DNA of 64,000 nt from JAYODZ01 sp965662735 (GCA_965662735.1 CBFIIU010000003.1:47865-111864); one strand, 5' to 3'. Shown: positions 27,388 to 36,712, counted from the stretch's first letter. Made by a program: numbers and translations. The notes: generated from the sequence alone by a model not told the origin.

Positions 27388-28941
27388 ATGGTTCAGCCAA
27401 ACACGCCAATCCTGATCGGGGCGGGATTAACCGTCAACAAAAACAAAGATATCGCTCATGCAAAAACCCCGCTTGACCTTTTGGTCGATGCCGCGCGTGC
27501 GGCCTTAGCGGATACGGGTCAAGAAGCCGAAATGCGGGCAGCAATCGACGCCGTGGCGGGTTTGCGGTTTATCACCGCGTCGCCAGAGGCGCGGGGCATG
27601 CCTGGCGGTCATTATCCCAATCCAGGCTTGAGTGTTGCGCATCAATTGGGGCTATCGCCTGATCGCAGTTTTTATGCGCCTACTGGGGGCAACACGCCGC
27701 AATTCATGATCAATGATCTTGCGACACGGATCCATAGTGGTGAGATTAAAACGGCTTTGCTGGTCGGTGGCGAGGGGCTTGGGACGTTAATGCGGGCAGC
27801 GGCCGCAGGCGTCGATGTTTCTGGTTGGAACGATGATCCAGAAGGCCCCCGCACTGATTATGGAGTTGATAAGGCCGGGGTCAGCGCCCTGGAGAGCGCC
27901 CATGGGATGTCATTTCCGGTTAACACTTACCCTATGCTGGAAAATGCTCTTCGGGCGCATGTGGGGCGCAGCATAGACGATCACATGAACCATATTTCAA
28001 ACATGATGTCGGCTTTCACGAAAGTAGCCGCGCAGCACCCTCAAAGTTGGTTTCCCATCGAGCGCTCGGCTGAGGAGATCCGAACCGTCACCGATCAGAA
28101 CCGGTGGGTGGGCTTTCCCTATCCAAAATACATGAATAGCGTCATCCAGGTCGATCAGGCGGCGGCCGTGATTTTAACCTCAGTTGGAGAAGCCGAGGCC
28201 TTGGGCATTGATCGGGGGCGATGGGTGTTCTTGCACGGATGTGCGGATGCCAATGAGACCTGGCTGGTGAGCGAGCGGCAAGACTTGCATCGCTCATATG
28301 CGATCCATGAAATGACCAAAGCTGCTCTCGCTATGGCCAAATGGTCGATCGATGATTTGGATTATCTCGATCTCTATTCTTGCTTTCCGGTGGCTGTGGA
28401 GGTGGCGTGTCGTGAAATGGGGATCGCGGAAGATGATCCGCGCGGATTAACCGTGACGGGAGGTCTGCCTTATTTTGGGGGCGCTGGGAATGCGTACACA
28501 TTGCTCTCTGTTGCGACCATGATGGATAAGCTGCGCGCCCATCCGGGCAGCAAGGGGCTGTGTACGGGTAATGGTTGGTACTTAACCAAGCATTCGATTG
28601 GCCTGTATTCGACAGAGGCTGTGGAGGGCGATTGGCCGGTGCCCAATCGCGAGGCCGTTCAAGCAAAAATAGATGCCGTGCCGACGGTGCCGGTCGATGA
28701 AGCGCCGGCCGGTGCGGCCCGTATTGAAACCTATACGGTTATCCATCCCGCTGGAAAGCCGCGTCTTGGTCTTATTCTAGGGCGGCTTGCCGATAGCAAT
28801 GCTCGGTTTGTGGCGCATATCGCCGATGAAGATGGATGGCTTGATTATATGATGCAGGTGGATGTCATAAACCATACCGGGCAAGTGGCTGTTGGGGCCG
28901 ATGGCCTGAACTGGTTTGTTCCAGATGGGCAGCCGTCTTAA
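27388..28941 (+). CDS. Thiolase-like protein (TLP1 type), catalytic Cys missing
   Basis: A 517-residue thiolase-superfamily protein usually annotated as acetyl-CoA acetyltransferase. Two thiolase halves are followed by an extra C-terminal domain of about 90 residues (from IETYTVIHPAG on), as in the thiolase-like protein type 1 family. At the nucleophile position the sequence reads PTGGNTPQ (residues 98-105) instead of a Cys motif, and the late GG-N-HP-G motif is altered to GGLPYFGGAGNAY. Classical thiolase chemistry is therefore unlikely; CoA or lipid binding is possible. The ATG has AGGAG seven bases upstream. The histidine phosphatase gene follows 22 bases later. Confidence 0.8.
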   Translation: MVQPNTPILIGAGLTVNKNKDIAHAKTPLDLLVDAARAALADTGQEAEMRAAIDAVAGLRFITASPEARGMPGGHYPNPGLSVAHQLGLSPDRSFYAPTGGNTPQFMINDLATRIHSGEIKTALLVGGEGLGTLMRAAAAGVDVSGWNDDPEGPRTDYGVDKAGVSALESAHGMSFPVNTYPMLENALRAHVGRSIDDHMNHISNMMSAFTKVAAQHPQSWFPIERSAEEIRTVTDQNRWVGFPYPKYMNSVIQVDQAAAVILTSVGEAEALGIDRGRWVFLHGCADANETWLVSERQDLHRSYAIHEMTKAALAMAKWSIDDLDYLDLYSCFPVAVEVACREMGIAEDDPRGLTVTGGLPYFGGAGNAYTLLSVATMMDKLRAHPGSKGLCTGNGWYLTKHSIGLYSTEAVEGDWPVPNREAVQAKIDAVPTVPVDEAPAGAARIETYTVIHPAGKPRLGLILGRLADSNARFVAHIADEDGWLDYMMQVDVINHTGQVAVGADGLNWFVPDGQPS

Positions 28942-28963
28942 AGCGACGGCCAGGGAGTAGAGA

Positions 28964-29539
28964 ATGACCCATATTTATATGGTGCGCCATGGGAAGGCCG
29001 CCGCGGCATGGGATGCCGATTTAGACCCCGGCTTGGACGAAGTTGGGCAGCAGCAGGCGGCAGCACTCATTGGCGCATTAACGGCGCAAATTGATGGGCC
29101 TGTGCCGATTATTTCAAGTCCGTTGAAACGGTGCCAAGAAACCGCTAAGCCGCTGGCAGCGCATTGGGGGCAGGAGATTGTGATTGACCCTCGGGTTCGC
29201 GAATTACCGTCTCCCACCGATGATCTTAATGAACGCGGTGCTTGGTTGCGACGGGTTATGGCGGGCACATGGTCGGCGCTCGATGCCGAAACCGCGTCGG
29301 TTGATTTTCGCGCATGGCGTGAGGGAGTGGTTCAGGCCGTGGCGGAGGCCCGGCAGTCGCCAGCTGTGGTGATTGTGTCTCATTTCATCGCCATTAATGT
29401 GGTGTATGGGCTGGCGATGGGACAAGACGACATTGTGTGCTTTCGTCCCGACAACACCTCTGTGAGCCTTTTTAAAGTTGAAGAGGGTCGGATCGCGTGC
29501 GTGGAGAGGGGTGCTGAGGCCCAAACGCAGGTTAATTAG
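28964..29539 (+). CDS. Histidine phosphatase family protein
   Basis: A 191-residue member of the phosphoglycerate mutase-like histidine phosphatase superfamily. The catalytic RHG lies in IYMVRHGKAAA at the N-terminus. The second Arg is in SPLKRCQETAKPL and the second His in VVIVSHFIAINVVYG. It is short, like SixA-type and CobC-type phosphatases; the substrate is not predictable from sequence. It is preceded by GGGAG and lies 22 bases after the thiolase-like gene, so both probably share one transcript. Confidence 0.85.
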   Translation: MTHIYMVRHGKAAAAWDADLDPGLDEVGQQQAAALIGALTAQIDGPVPIISSPLKRCQETAKPLAAHWGQEIVIDPRVRELPSPTDDLNERGAWLRRVMAGTWSALDAETASVDFRAWREGVVQAVAEARQSPAVVIVSHFIAINVVYGLAMGQDDIVCFRPDNTSVSLFKVEEGRIACVERGAEAQTQVN

Positions 29540-29625
29540 AATTCGGTTTGGAGGCTCTGGCAATCCGGCGCAGAGCCTGCTATAGACCCGCTAACTTTAA
29601 ATTAATGATTTCTGTGCTGTATGAA

Positions 29626-29710
29626 GCGGGCGTGGCGGAATTGGTAGACGCGCTAGATTTAGGTTCTAGTGTCTTACGGCGTGGGGGTTCAAGTCCCTCC
29701 GCCCGCACCA
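29626..29710 (+). tRNA. tRNA-Leu (anticodon TAG)
   Basis: An 85-base class II tRNA. The acceptor arms GCGGGCG and CGCCCGC pair fully, followed by A and an encoded CCA. The anticodon stem CTAGA / TCTAG encloses TTTAGGT, giving anticodon TAG. The variable arm is long, as expected for tRNA-Leu, and the T arm has GTTCAAGTC. Confidence 0.97.
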
Positions 29711-29748
29711 GCAAAGTAAACATGATCGCATAAGCGGAAGAGGACGAT

Positions 29749-31482
29749 ATGCAGGTAAAAGAAACAAAATCGGAAGGTTTGGCGCGCGCTCTGGAAATAA
29801 CAATTCTCGCGAGCGATTTGGGTACCCGACTAGACACGCGCTTGGATGAGATTAAAGGCCAAGTGCAGTTAAAAGGATTTCGTCCAGGCAAAGTCCCTGC
29901 ATCGCATATCAGAAAAACATATGGGCAGCAGCTCATGTCGGAGATTGTTCAACAAGTTGTTGCAGAGACGAGCGAAAAAGCATTGACCGATCGCGATGAA
30001 CGTCCAGCCTTGCAACCCGAAATTTCCTTGGTTTCAGAAGCGGGCGCCGTTCTCGCGGGCTCTGCTGATCTCGTCTTCGAAATGAAATTTGAAGTGATCC
30101 CTGAAATCACGCTTACCGATTTTTCTAAACTCAAGCTGGAGCGCCCTGTCGTTGAGGTCTCGGATGAGCAGATCGATGAATCATTGGAGCGTTTGGCATC
30201 GTCGCGCACGAGCTATGCGCCGCGTGATGCAAAAGCCAAAGCAGAAAATGGCGACCAGATTACACTCGATTTTATCGGCCGTATTGACGGCGAAGCCTTT
30301 GCAGGCGGCACAGCTGAGGGCGCCAATCTGGTATTGGGCTCNNNNNNNNNNNNNNNNNNNNNNNNNNNNNNNNNNNNNNNNNNNNNNNNNNNNNNNNNNN
30401 NNNNNNNNNNNNNNNNNNNNNNNNNNNNNNNNNNNNNNNNNCTCGATTTTATCGGCCGTATTGACGGCGAAGCCTTTGCAGGCGGCACAGCTGAGGGCGC
30501 CAATCTGGTATTGGGCTCTGGGCAATTTATCCCTGGCTTTGAAGACCAATTAATCGGTGCGACGGCTGGCGATAAAGTTGATGTAACGGTCAGCTTCCCT
30601 GAAGACTATGGCAGTCAAGATTTGGCTGGCAAAGAAGCTGTGTTTGAATGCACTGTGCACGAGGTATCGGCACCCGAAGAATCTAAAATCGATGATGCCT
30701 TCGCTTCATCTTTAGGTCTCGAATCGTTGCCGAAACTTCGCGAAGCGATTGCTGAGCAGATTGGTCGCGATTACGGGCAAATGTCTCGCGCGCATCTTAA
30801 AAAAGCATTATTGGATGCCCTTGACGGATCACACAACTTTGAGCTGCCGCCTGCTATGGTCGAGCTTGAGTTTGGTCAGATCTGGCACCAGTTTGAACAT
30901 GAATTAGAGCACCAAGGTAAGAAGCTGGATGAGCTCGATGAGAGCGAAGATGAGCTGCGTGCAGAATATCGACAAATCGCCGAACGCCGCGTGAGAACGG
31001 GGCTTGTGCTCGCGGAAGTGGGTAATCGCAATAAAATTGAAGTGACCCAGGAAGAAGTTAATCAGGCGTTGATGCAACGCGTGCAACAATTCCCGGGTCA
31101 AGAGCGGCAAGCGCTCGAATATTTCCAGAAGAACCCAGACGCCATGGCCCAATTGCGCGCGCCTATTTTTGAAGAAAAAGTGGTCGACTTTATTGTCGAA
31201 TTGGCGTCGGTCAACGATAAAAAAGTTGATATTGAGGAGCTAATGCGCGACCCGGGCGACGAGGCCGAACAGCAAAACGCGAAGCCCGCCAAAAAAGCCT
31301 CTGCAAAAGCGGATAAGAAAGCTGAGCCGAAAAAGGCTGCGTCGAAAAAGGCGGATGCGGACACTCAACCTGCAGCGAAAAAGCCGGCAGCAAAAAAGCC
31401 AGCGGCTAAAAAGCCAGCAGAGACAAAGTCAGACACGAAGAAACCGGCAGCGAAAAAGTCGACCGCCAAAAAATCTGACTAA
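29749..31482 (+). CDS. tig: Trigger factor, with assembly duplication around a gap
   Basis: Ribosome-bound chaperone and peptidyl-prolyl isomerase. The N-terminal ribosome-binding domain has the signature GFRPGKVP near residue 45. The FKBP-like domain contains LDFIGRIDGEAF and FIPGFEDQLIG. The C-terminal chaperone arms follow. The last 70 residues are a Lys/Ala/Pro-rich tail (repeats of KKPAA). A run of 100 N is flanked by two identical 77-base copies; removing one copy and the N (177 bases, 59 codons) restores a normal protein of 518 residues in frame. The start ATG follows GAGGA. The clpP-clpX-lon genes downstream fit the usual quality-control cluster. Confidence 0.96.
   Translation: MQVKETKSEGLARALEITILASDLGTRLDTRLDEIKGQVQLKGFRPGKVPASHIRKTYGQQLMSEIVQQVVAETSEKALTDRDERPALQPEISLVSEAGAVLAGSADLVFEMKFEVIPEITLTDFSKLKLERPVVEVSDEQIDESLERLASSRTSYAPRDAKAKAENGDQITLDFIGRIDGEAFAGGTAEGANLVLGXXXXXXXXXXXXXXXXXXXXXXXXXXXXXXXXXXLDFIGRIDGEAFAGGTAEGANLVLGSGQFIPGFEDQLIGATAGDKVDVTVSFPEDYGSQDLAGKEAVFECTVHEVSAPEESKIDDAFASSLGLESLPKLREAIAEQIGRDYGQMSRAHLKKALLDALDGSHNFELPPAMVELEFGQIWHQFEHELEHQGKKLDELDESEDELRAEYRQIAERRVRTGLVLAEVGNRNKIEVTQEEVNQALMQRVQQFPGQERQALEYFQKNPDAMAQLRAPIFEEKVVDFIVELASVNDKKVDIEELMRDPGDEAEQQNAKPAKKASAKADKKAEPKKAASKKADADTQPAAKKPAAKKPAAKKPAETKSDTKKPAAKKSTAKKSD
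30265..30518. repeat. 77-base duplication flanking a 100-N gap (assembly artefact)
   Basis: Bases 30265-30341 and 30442-30518 are identical, with N at 30342-30441. The second copy continues the trigger factor frame correctly. The two contig ends most likely overlap by one k-mer of 77 and should be merged. Confidence 0.93.
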
Positions 31483-31566
31483 ATGCGGCAACGCTAAAAC
31501 TTCGTGCTTGGCAAGCTGGGCGACTTACCGCACAGTGGGAGTTCAATAATTTAACGGGAGCATCGG

Positions 31567-32208
31567 ATGCAAGATCCTGTCGAGACAGTTATGAGCACTT
31601 TGGTGCCCATGGTCGTCGAGCAAACCAGCCGCGGTGAACGGGCTTACGATATTTACTCGCGCCTTTTGAAGGAGCGGGTCATTTTTGTCACGGGTCCCAT
31701 TGAAGATCACATGGCGAGTTTGATCACGGCGCAATTGCTATTTTTGGAAGCTGAGAACCCGAAAAAAGAGATTTCGATGTATATCAACTCCCCAGGCGGC
31801 GTGGTGACATCGGGCATGGCGATCTATGATACCATGCAATATATTAAACCAGCCGTGTCGACCTTGTGCATTGGCCAAGCGGCCTCAATGGGGTCTTTGC
31901 TTCTCGCGGCGGGTGAGCCGGGGATGCGGTTCGCTCTTCCAAATGCCCGCGTGATGGTGCACCAGCCCTCTGGAGGTTTCCAAGGGCAAGCGTCGGATAT
32001 TGAACGCCACGCTCAAGAAATCCTTGATATGCGGGCTCGGTTGAACAAAATTTACGTCAAACATACCTCGCAAACGCTGCGGAAGATTGAAGACGCGCTG
32101 GAACGAGATACATTTATGACTGCAGAGCAAGCTGAGGCGTTCGGGTTAATTGATAAGGTTGTCACGCGTCGTGGTACCGATGTTGCATCAACTTCTGATG
32201 AAGGGTGA
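31567..32208 (+). CDS. clpP: ATP-dependent Clp protease proteolytic subunit
   Basis: A 213-residue serine peptidase that forms the double-ring chamber fed by ClpX or ClpA. The nucleophile Ser is in GQAASMGSLLLAAG (near residue 107), the His in VMVHQPSGGFQG (near 132), and the Asp in the following helix region. YINSPGGVVTSGMAIYDTM is the typical substrate strand. The start follows GGGAG. It is 98 bases upstream of clpX and probably co-transcribed with it. Confidence 0.97.
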   Translation: MQDPVETVMSTLVPMVVEQTSRGERAYDIYSRLLKERVIFVTGPIEDHMASLITAQLLFLEAENPKKEISMYINSPGGVVTSGMAIYDTMQYIKPAVSTLCIGQAASMGSLLLAAGEPGMRFALPNARVMVHQPSGGFQGQASDIERHAQEILDMRARLNKIYVKHTSQTLRKIEDALERDTFMTAEQAEAFGLIDKVVTRRGTDVASTSDEG

Positions 32209-32307
32209 GGTAGGCTTGCTGGCACAGTGAAATTTGTGTTGAATGACTTAAAGATGTGATGCGGTCGGTGTGAACGACTGAGCACAGAACAGAAAAAGGG
32301 GCATGCG

Positions 32308-33679
32308 GTGAGTAAAATCGGTGGATCAAGCGACAGCAAAAGCACTCTATATTGCTCTTTCTGCGGAAAAAGTCAGCACGAGGTTCGTAAACTTATTGCT
32401 GGCCCAACCGTATTCATCTGCGATGAATGCGTCGAATTATGCATGGACATCATCCGCGAAGAATCCAAAGCCTCTTTGGTAAAGACCACAGAGGGCGTTC
32501 CGACGCCTCAAGAGATTTTAGAAATTCTGAATGATTATGTGATCGGCCAGGCGCACGCGAAGCGGGTTTTGTCGGTCGCCGTTCACAATCATTACAAGCG
32601 CCTGAAACATGCGTCAAAATCATCAGATGTCGAATTGTCGAAATCCAATATTTTGCTTATCGGCCCCACGGGGTGCGGTAAAACATTGCTGGCTCAAACG
32701 CTCGCGCGTATTCTCGACGTCCCTTTTACAATGGCCGATGCCACCACACTGACCGAGGCAGGTTATGTGGGAGAGGATGTGGAAAATATCATCCTCAAAC
32801 TCTTGCAGGCGGCGGACTATAATGTCGAGCGCGCGCAGCGCGGCATTGTTTATATCGACGAGGTCGACAAAATTACGCGCAAATCAGAGAACCCATCAAT
32901 CACCCGCGATGTGTCGGGTGAGGGGGTGCAGCAAGCCCTGTTGAAAATTATGGAAGGGACGGTTGCCTCTGTGCCTCCGCAAGGAGGGCGTAAGCACCCT
33001 CAGCAAGAGTTTTTGCAGGTCGACACGACAAATATATTATTCATTTGTGGTGGCGCCTTTGCGGGCCTCGATAAGATGATTGCGAAACGTGGTCATGAAA
33101 CCTCCATTGGGTTTGGGGCTAATGTTGATGCGCCAGATTCCNNNNNNNNNNNNNNNNNNNNNNNNNNNNNNNNNNNNNNNNNNNNNNNNNNNNNNNNNNN
33201 NNNNNNNNNNNNNNNNNNNNNNNNNNNNNNNNNNNNNNNNNGGCGATTTGCTGAAAAAGGTTGAGCCCGAGGATTTGCTCAAATTTGGTTTGATCCCAGA
33301 ATTTGTTGGACGCTTACCGGTTTTGGCCACGCTTGAGGATTTGGATGAGGCTGCGTTAATAACAATTCTATCCGAGCCTAAAAATGCGTTGGTGAAGCAA
33401 TATCAAAGCTTGTTTGATATGGAAAATGTGCGCCTGACTTTCACCGACGATGCTTTATCGCGCATTGCGAAGAAGGCCATTGATCGTAAAACGGGCGCGC
33501 GGGGTTTGCGCTCGGTGCTTGAGGGAATTCTGCTCGATACAATGTTTGATCTTCCGGGTCGCGAAGGCGTCGAGGAAGTGGTGGTTAATGGAGATGTTGT
33601 GGATGGCAAAAGCCAACCCCTCATGATCTATGCTGCGCATGACGAGCCAGCAGCGTCAGCGGCTCCTTCTGCCTCCTAA
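32308..33679 (+). CDS. clpX: ClpX ATPase, interrupted by a scaffold gap
   Basis: AAA+ unfoldase that delivers substrates to ClpP. The N-terminal zinc-binding domain has CSFCGKSQHEV and CDECVELC. Walker A is GPTGCGKTLLAQ, Walker B VYIDEVDKI, sensor and substrate loops follow, and the C-terminal small domain includes IDRKTGARGLRSVLEGI. The N run at 33142-33241 sits between GANVDAPDS and GDLLKKVEPEDL. In other ClpX proteins only about three residues lie between these, so the 100 N is a placeholder and the apparent frame change across it is false. The start is GTG with AGGGG upstream. Confidence 0.95.
33142..33241. other. Scaffold gap (100 N) inside clpX
   Basis: Placeholder of fixed size. Comparison with the ClpX family suggests that only about nine bases are really missing. 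The flanks are not duplicated, unlike the gaps in tig and lon. Confidence 0.85.
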
Positions 33680-33830
33680 TTTTCCCGCAGCCGTTTCATT
33701 GAGAGCTCGGGGGATCAGCCCACATCTCTAGGTGCTGCGTGAGAGCTCTCTGAGGTTTTGGATCTATTTAGATATATGCGGCTGTTTAACACTGTGTGAG
33801 GCTGTGACAGCAAGATCGATTTCGGTCTGA

Positions 33831-33851
33831 GCCGCGGCCCGCGGCATTTTT
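33831..33851 (+). terminator. Probable terminator of clpX
   Basis: GCCGC / GCGGC with a five-base GGCCC loop is followed by A and TTTTT on the plus strand. It lies in the 308-base clpX-lon spacer, ahead of the proposed lon promoter. The stem is short but entirely GC. Confidence 0.55.
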
Positions 33852-33860
33852 GCTAGAAAA

Positions 33861-33891
33861 CTTGAATTTTGTTCAGAGGCTCACCACATTA
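33861..33891 (+). promoter_or_regulatory. Possible sigma-32 (RpoH) promoter of lon
   Basis: CTTGAAT (33861-33867), a 16-base spacer and CCACATTA (33884-33891) resemble the heat-shock consensus CTTGAAA and CCCCATTA. The transcript would begin about 90 bases before the lon start. Lon is commonly in the heat-shock regulon. The remaining spacer sequence upstream shows a ten-base palindrome GAGAGCTCTC and no gene. Confidence 0.4.
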
Positions 33892-33987
33892 GTTGGGTAG
33901 CAAATGGTGCGAAAGTAATTTGCATTTTGACTGGGCGAGCGGAATCGACCGTAAACTTGGTGAGTAGTAACTTGGAAAGGATATATC

Positions 33988-36594
33988 ATGACGGCTGATT
34001 ATGAGACGGAGCAAGATATTCGGGATCCTATTCCTGAGGTCCTTCCAGTTCTGCCCTTACGCAATATTGTCGTTTACCCCGGGATGATTGTGCCGCTATT
34101 TGTTGGGCGCGACAAATCCGTCCGTGCCCTTGAAGATGTCATGGATAGCGACAAGAAAATAATGCTGATCTGTCAGAAAGATGGTGAGAATGATGATCCG
34201 TGTTCAAAGGATCTCTATGAGATCGGAACGATCGGATCAATTTTGCAAATGCTGAAATTGCCTGACGGAACCGTGAAGGTTCTGGTTGAGGGGATGAGCC
34301 GTGCGCGCGTGATCGAGTTTTTAAACAATGAAGCCTTTTTTGAAGCGAGTGCGATCCCGCTAGATGAAGCAGATCGGGAAGGCGAAGAAACCCGCGCCCT
34401 TATGCGCGCCGCCGTCGGTCAATTTGAAAACTATGTTAAACTAAATCGTAAAATTCCGCCAGAAGTTCAATCGAGCCTGGGCGAGATTACGAGCCCCGCT
34501 AAATTGGCGGATACGATTGCCACCCATCTGAATATCAAACTTGAAGAAAAACAAAGTTTGCTTGAGATGTTGTCGGTCAATGAACGTTTGGAAGCGGTCA
34601 TTGGCTTTATGGAAGGCGAATTGGGGGTTCTTCAGGTTGAGAAAAAAATCCGTGGGCGCGTTAAGCGTCAAATGGAGAAAACTCAGCGCGAGTATTATTT
34701 GAATGAGCAATTGAAGGCTATTCAAAAAGAGCTTGGTGAAAGCGAAGATGGTGGCGACGAGTTATCGGAGCTAGAAGAACGCATCGCCAAAACCAAGCTG
34801 TCAAAAGAGGCGCGCGAGAAAGCGGACGCCGAGCTTAAAAAATTGCGCTCGATGAGCCCAATGTCGGCCGAAGCAACGGTTGTCCGGAATTATTTGGATT
34901 GGTTGCTGGCCGTGCCATGGGGCAAGAAAGGTCGCGTTAAAAAAGATTTGGCCGCGGCAGAGCAGACGCTCGAAAAAGATCACTATGGGCTTGAGAAAGT
35001 CAAAGAGCGGATCTTGGAATATCTTGCGGTGCAACAACGGGCCAATAAATTGCGGGGCCCCATATTGTGCTTGGTTGGCCCTCCTGGGGTTGGCAAAACC
35101 TCTTTGGGCAAATCAATCGCCAAGGCAACGGGGCGCGAATTCGTGCGCATGTCGCTTGGGGGCGTGCGCGATGAAAGCGAGATCCGCGGGCATCGGCGGA
35201 CATATATCGGATCAATGCCTGGCAAGGTCATTCAGTCGATGAAAAAAGTGAAAACCACAAATCCTCTGGTGCTTCTGGATGAGGTCGATAAATTGGGGGC
35301 AGATTATCGCGGTGATCCATCGGCTGCGCTTCTTGAAGTGTTAGATCCCGAACAAAATAACAGCTTCAGTGATCACTATTTGGAGGTCGATTATGATCTC
35401 TCCAATGTGATGTTTGTGACGACCGCTAACTCGCTCAACATTCCAGGTCCATTGCTCGATCGCATGGAAGTGATCAGAATTGCCGGTTACACCGAAGACG
35501 AAAAGGTTGAGATTGCACGGCAGCATCTCTTGCCGCAGGCCGTTGAAGAGCATNNNNNNNNNNNNNNNNNNNNNNNNNNNNNNNNNNNNNNNNNNNNNNN
35601 NNNNNNNNNNNNNNNNNNNNNNNNNNNNNNNNNNNNNNNNNNNNNNNNNNNNNGAATTGCCGGTTACACCGAAGACGAAAAGGTTGAGATTGCACGGCAG
35701 CATCTCTTGCCGCAGGCCGTTGAAGAGCATGGTTTACGTCGCGGAGAATTCGAAATCGATGACTCCGTGTTGCGCGATATTATTCGCTACTATACGCGCG
35801 AGGCGGGTGTTCGAAACCTAAAGCGTGAAATCGCCAATTTGGCCCGTAAAGCGGTGACCGAAATTGTACGCGGCCGCGATAAACAAGTCCACGTTACCAG
35901 CGATAATTTGAAGGACTATCTCGGAGTTCGCAAATTCCGCTTCGGTGTTGCCGAGCAAGATGACCAAGTGGGTGTGGTCACGGGTCTGGCGTGGACTGAG
36001 GTGGGCGGCGAGTTGCTGACCATTGAAGGGGTGATGTTGCCTGGCAAGGGTCGGATGACGACGACGGGCAAATTAGGCGATGTCATGAAAGAATCGATCA
36101 ATGCGGCCTCCTCTTATGTGCGCGCGCGGAGCACATTTTTTGGCATTGAACCTCCTTTATTTGAACGCAAAGATATTCACGTTCACGTGCCTGAAGGGGC
36201 GACGCCTAAGGATGGCCCGTCGGCGGGAACGGCGATGGCCACAGCCATTGTCTCGGTCATGACTGGCATTCCTGTGTTGCGCAATGTTGCAATGACAGGT
36301 GAGGTGACCTTGCGCGGTCGGGTGTTGCCGATCGGTGGCTTGAAGGAAAAACTTCTGGCTGCGCTTCGCGGCGGTATCACTAAAGTGTTGATTCCAAAAG
36401 AAAATGAGAAGGATTTGGAAGAGGTTCCCAATAATATTAAGGAAGGCCTCGAGATTATCCCTGTTGAGAATATGGATGAGGTGCTTAGTCATGCGCTCGC
36501 TTATAAGCCGACAGCCATTGATTGGGATGAGGAAACCTATAATGCGTCCAAGGCCGCTGAGGGCTCGGGGGCAGGGGTTATTGCGCCTCATTAA
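33988..36594 (+). CDS. lon: Lon protease, with assembly duplication around a gap
   Basis: ATP-dependent serine protease that removes damaged and regulatory proteins. It has the N-terminal LON substrate domain (VLPLRNIVVYPGMIVPLFV), a coiled-coil stretch, Walker A GPPGVGKTSLG, and the protease domain with catalytic Ser in PKDGPSAGTAMA and Lys in GGLKEKLLAALRGG. A 100-N run (35554-35653) lies between two identical 77-base copies. Deleting 177 bases restores the frame and a normal length of 809 residues. The ATG is preceded by GGAAAGGA. A sigma-32-like promoter is proposed upstream, and hup follows in the usual order. Confidence 0.97.
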   Translation: MTADYETEQDIRDPIPEVLPVLPLRNIVVYPGMIVPLFVGRDKSVRALEDVMDSDKKIMLICQKDGENDDPCSKDLYEIGTIGSILQMLKLPDGTVKVLVEGMSRARVIEFLNNEAFFEASAIPLDEADREGEETRALMRAAVGQFENYVKLNRKIPPEVQSSLGEITSPAKLADTIATHLNIKLEEKQSLLEMLSVNERLEAVIGFMEGELGVLQVEKKIRGRVKRQMEKTQREYYLNEQLKAIQKELGESEDGGDELSELEERIAKTKLSKEAREKADAELKKLRSMSPMSAEATVVRNYLDWLLAVPWGKKGRVKKDLAAAEQTLEKDHYGLEKVKERILEYLAVQQRANKLRGPILCLVGPPGVGKTSLGKSIAKATGREFVRMSLGGVRDESEIRGHRRTYIGSMPGKVIQSMKKVKTTNPLVLLDEVDKLGADYRGDPSAALLEVLDPEQNNSFSDHYLEVDYDLSNVMFVTTANSLNIPGPLLDRMEVIRIAGYTEDEKVEIARQHLLPQAVEEHXXXXXXXXXXXXXXXXXXXXXXXXXXXXXXXXXXIAGYTEDEKVEIARQHLLPQAVEEHGLRRGEFEIDDSVLRDIIRYYTREAGVRNLKREIANLARKAVTEIVRGRDKQVHVTSDNLKDYLGVRKFRFGVAEQDDQVGVVTGLAWTEVGGELLTIEGVMLPGKGRMTTTGKLGDVMKESINAASSYVRARSTFFGIEPPLFERKDIHVHVPEGATPKDGPSAGTAMATAIVSVMTGIPVLRNVAMTGEVTLRGRVLPIGGLKEKLLAALRGGITKVLIPKENEKDLEEVPNNIKEGLEIIPVENMDEVLSHALAYKPTAIDWDEETYNASKAAEGSGAGVIAPH
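35477..35730. repeat. 77-base duplication flanking a 100-N gap (assembly artefact)
   Basis: Bases 35477-35553 and 35654-35730 are identical, with N at 35554-35653. The duplicate length is again exactly 77, as in tig. The translated repeat has no counterpart in Lon proteins. Confidence 0.93.
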
Positions 36595-36712
36595 GCGCTG
36601 GGGGTGATTTTTTCTCATTGAAAATTTGGCGGAATTCTGCGTTTTTTCTTTTGACCGGTCTCCGAATCGCATCATACGCTTCCACTGTGCAATTTTGTTT
36701 GGAGAGGAAGCC

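Noticed and set aside
29749..31482. Trigger factor with a truly duplicated FKBP segment
   Set aside because: The two copies are identical at the DNA level, exactly 77 bases long, and border a 100-N gap, as in lon. This is an assembly effect.
33080..33679. Separate ORF for the second half of clpX
   Set aside because: It is the same gene put in another frame by the 100-N placeholder.
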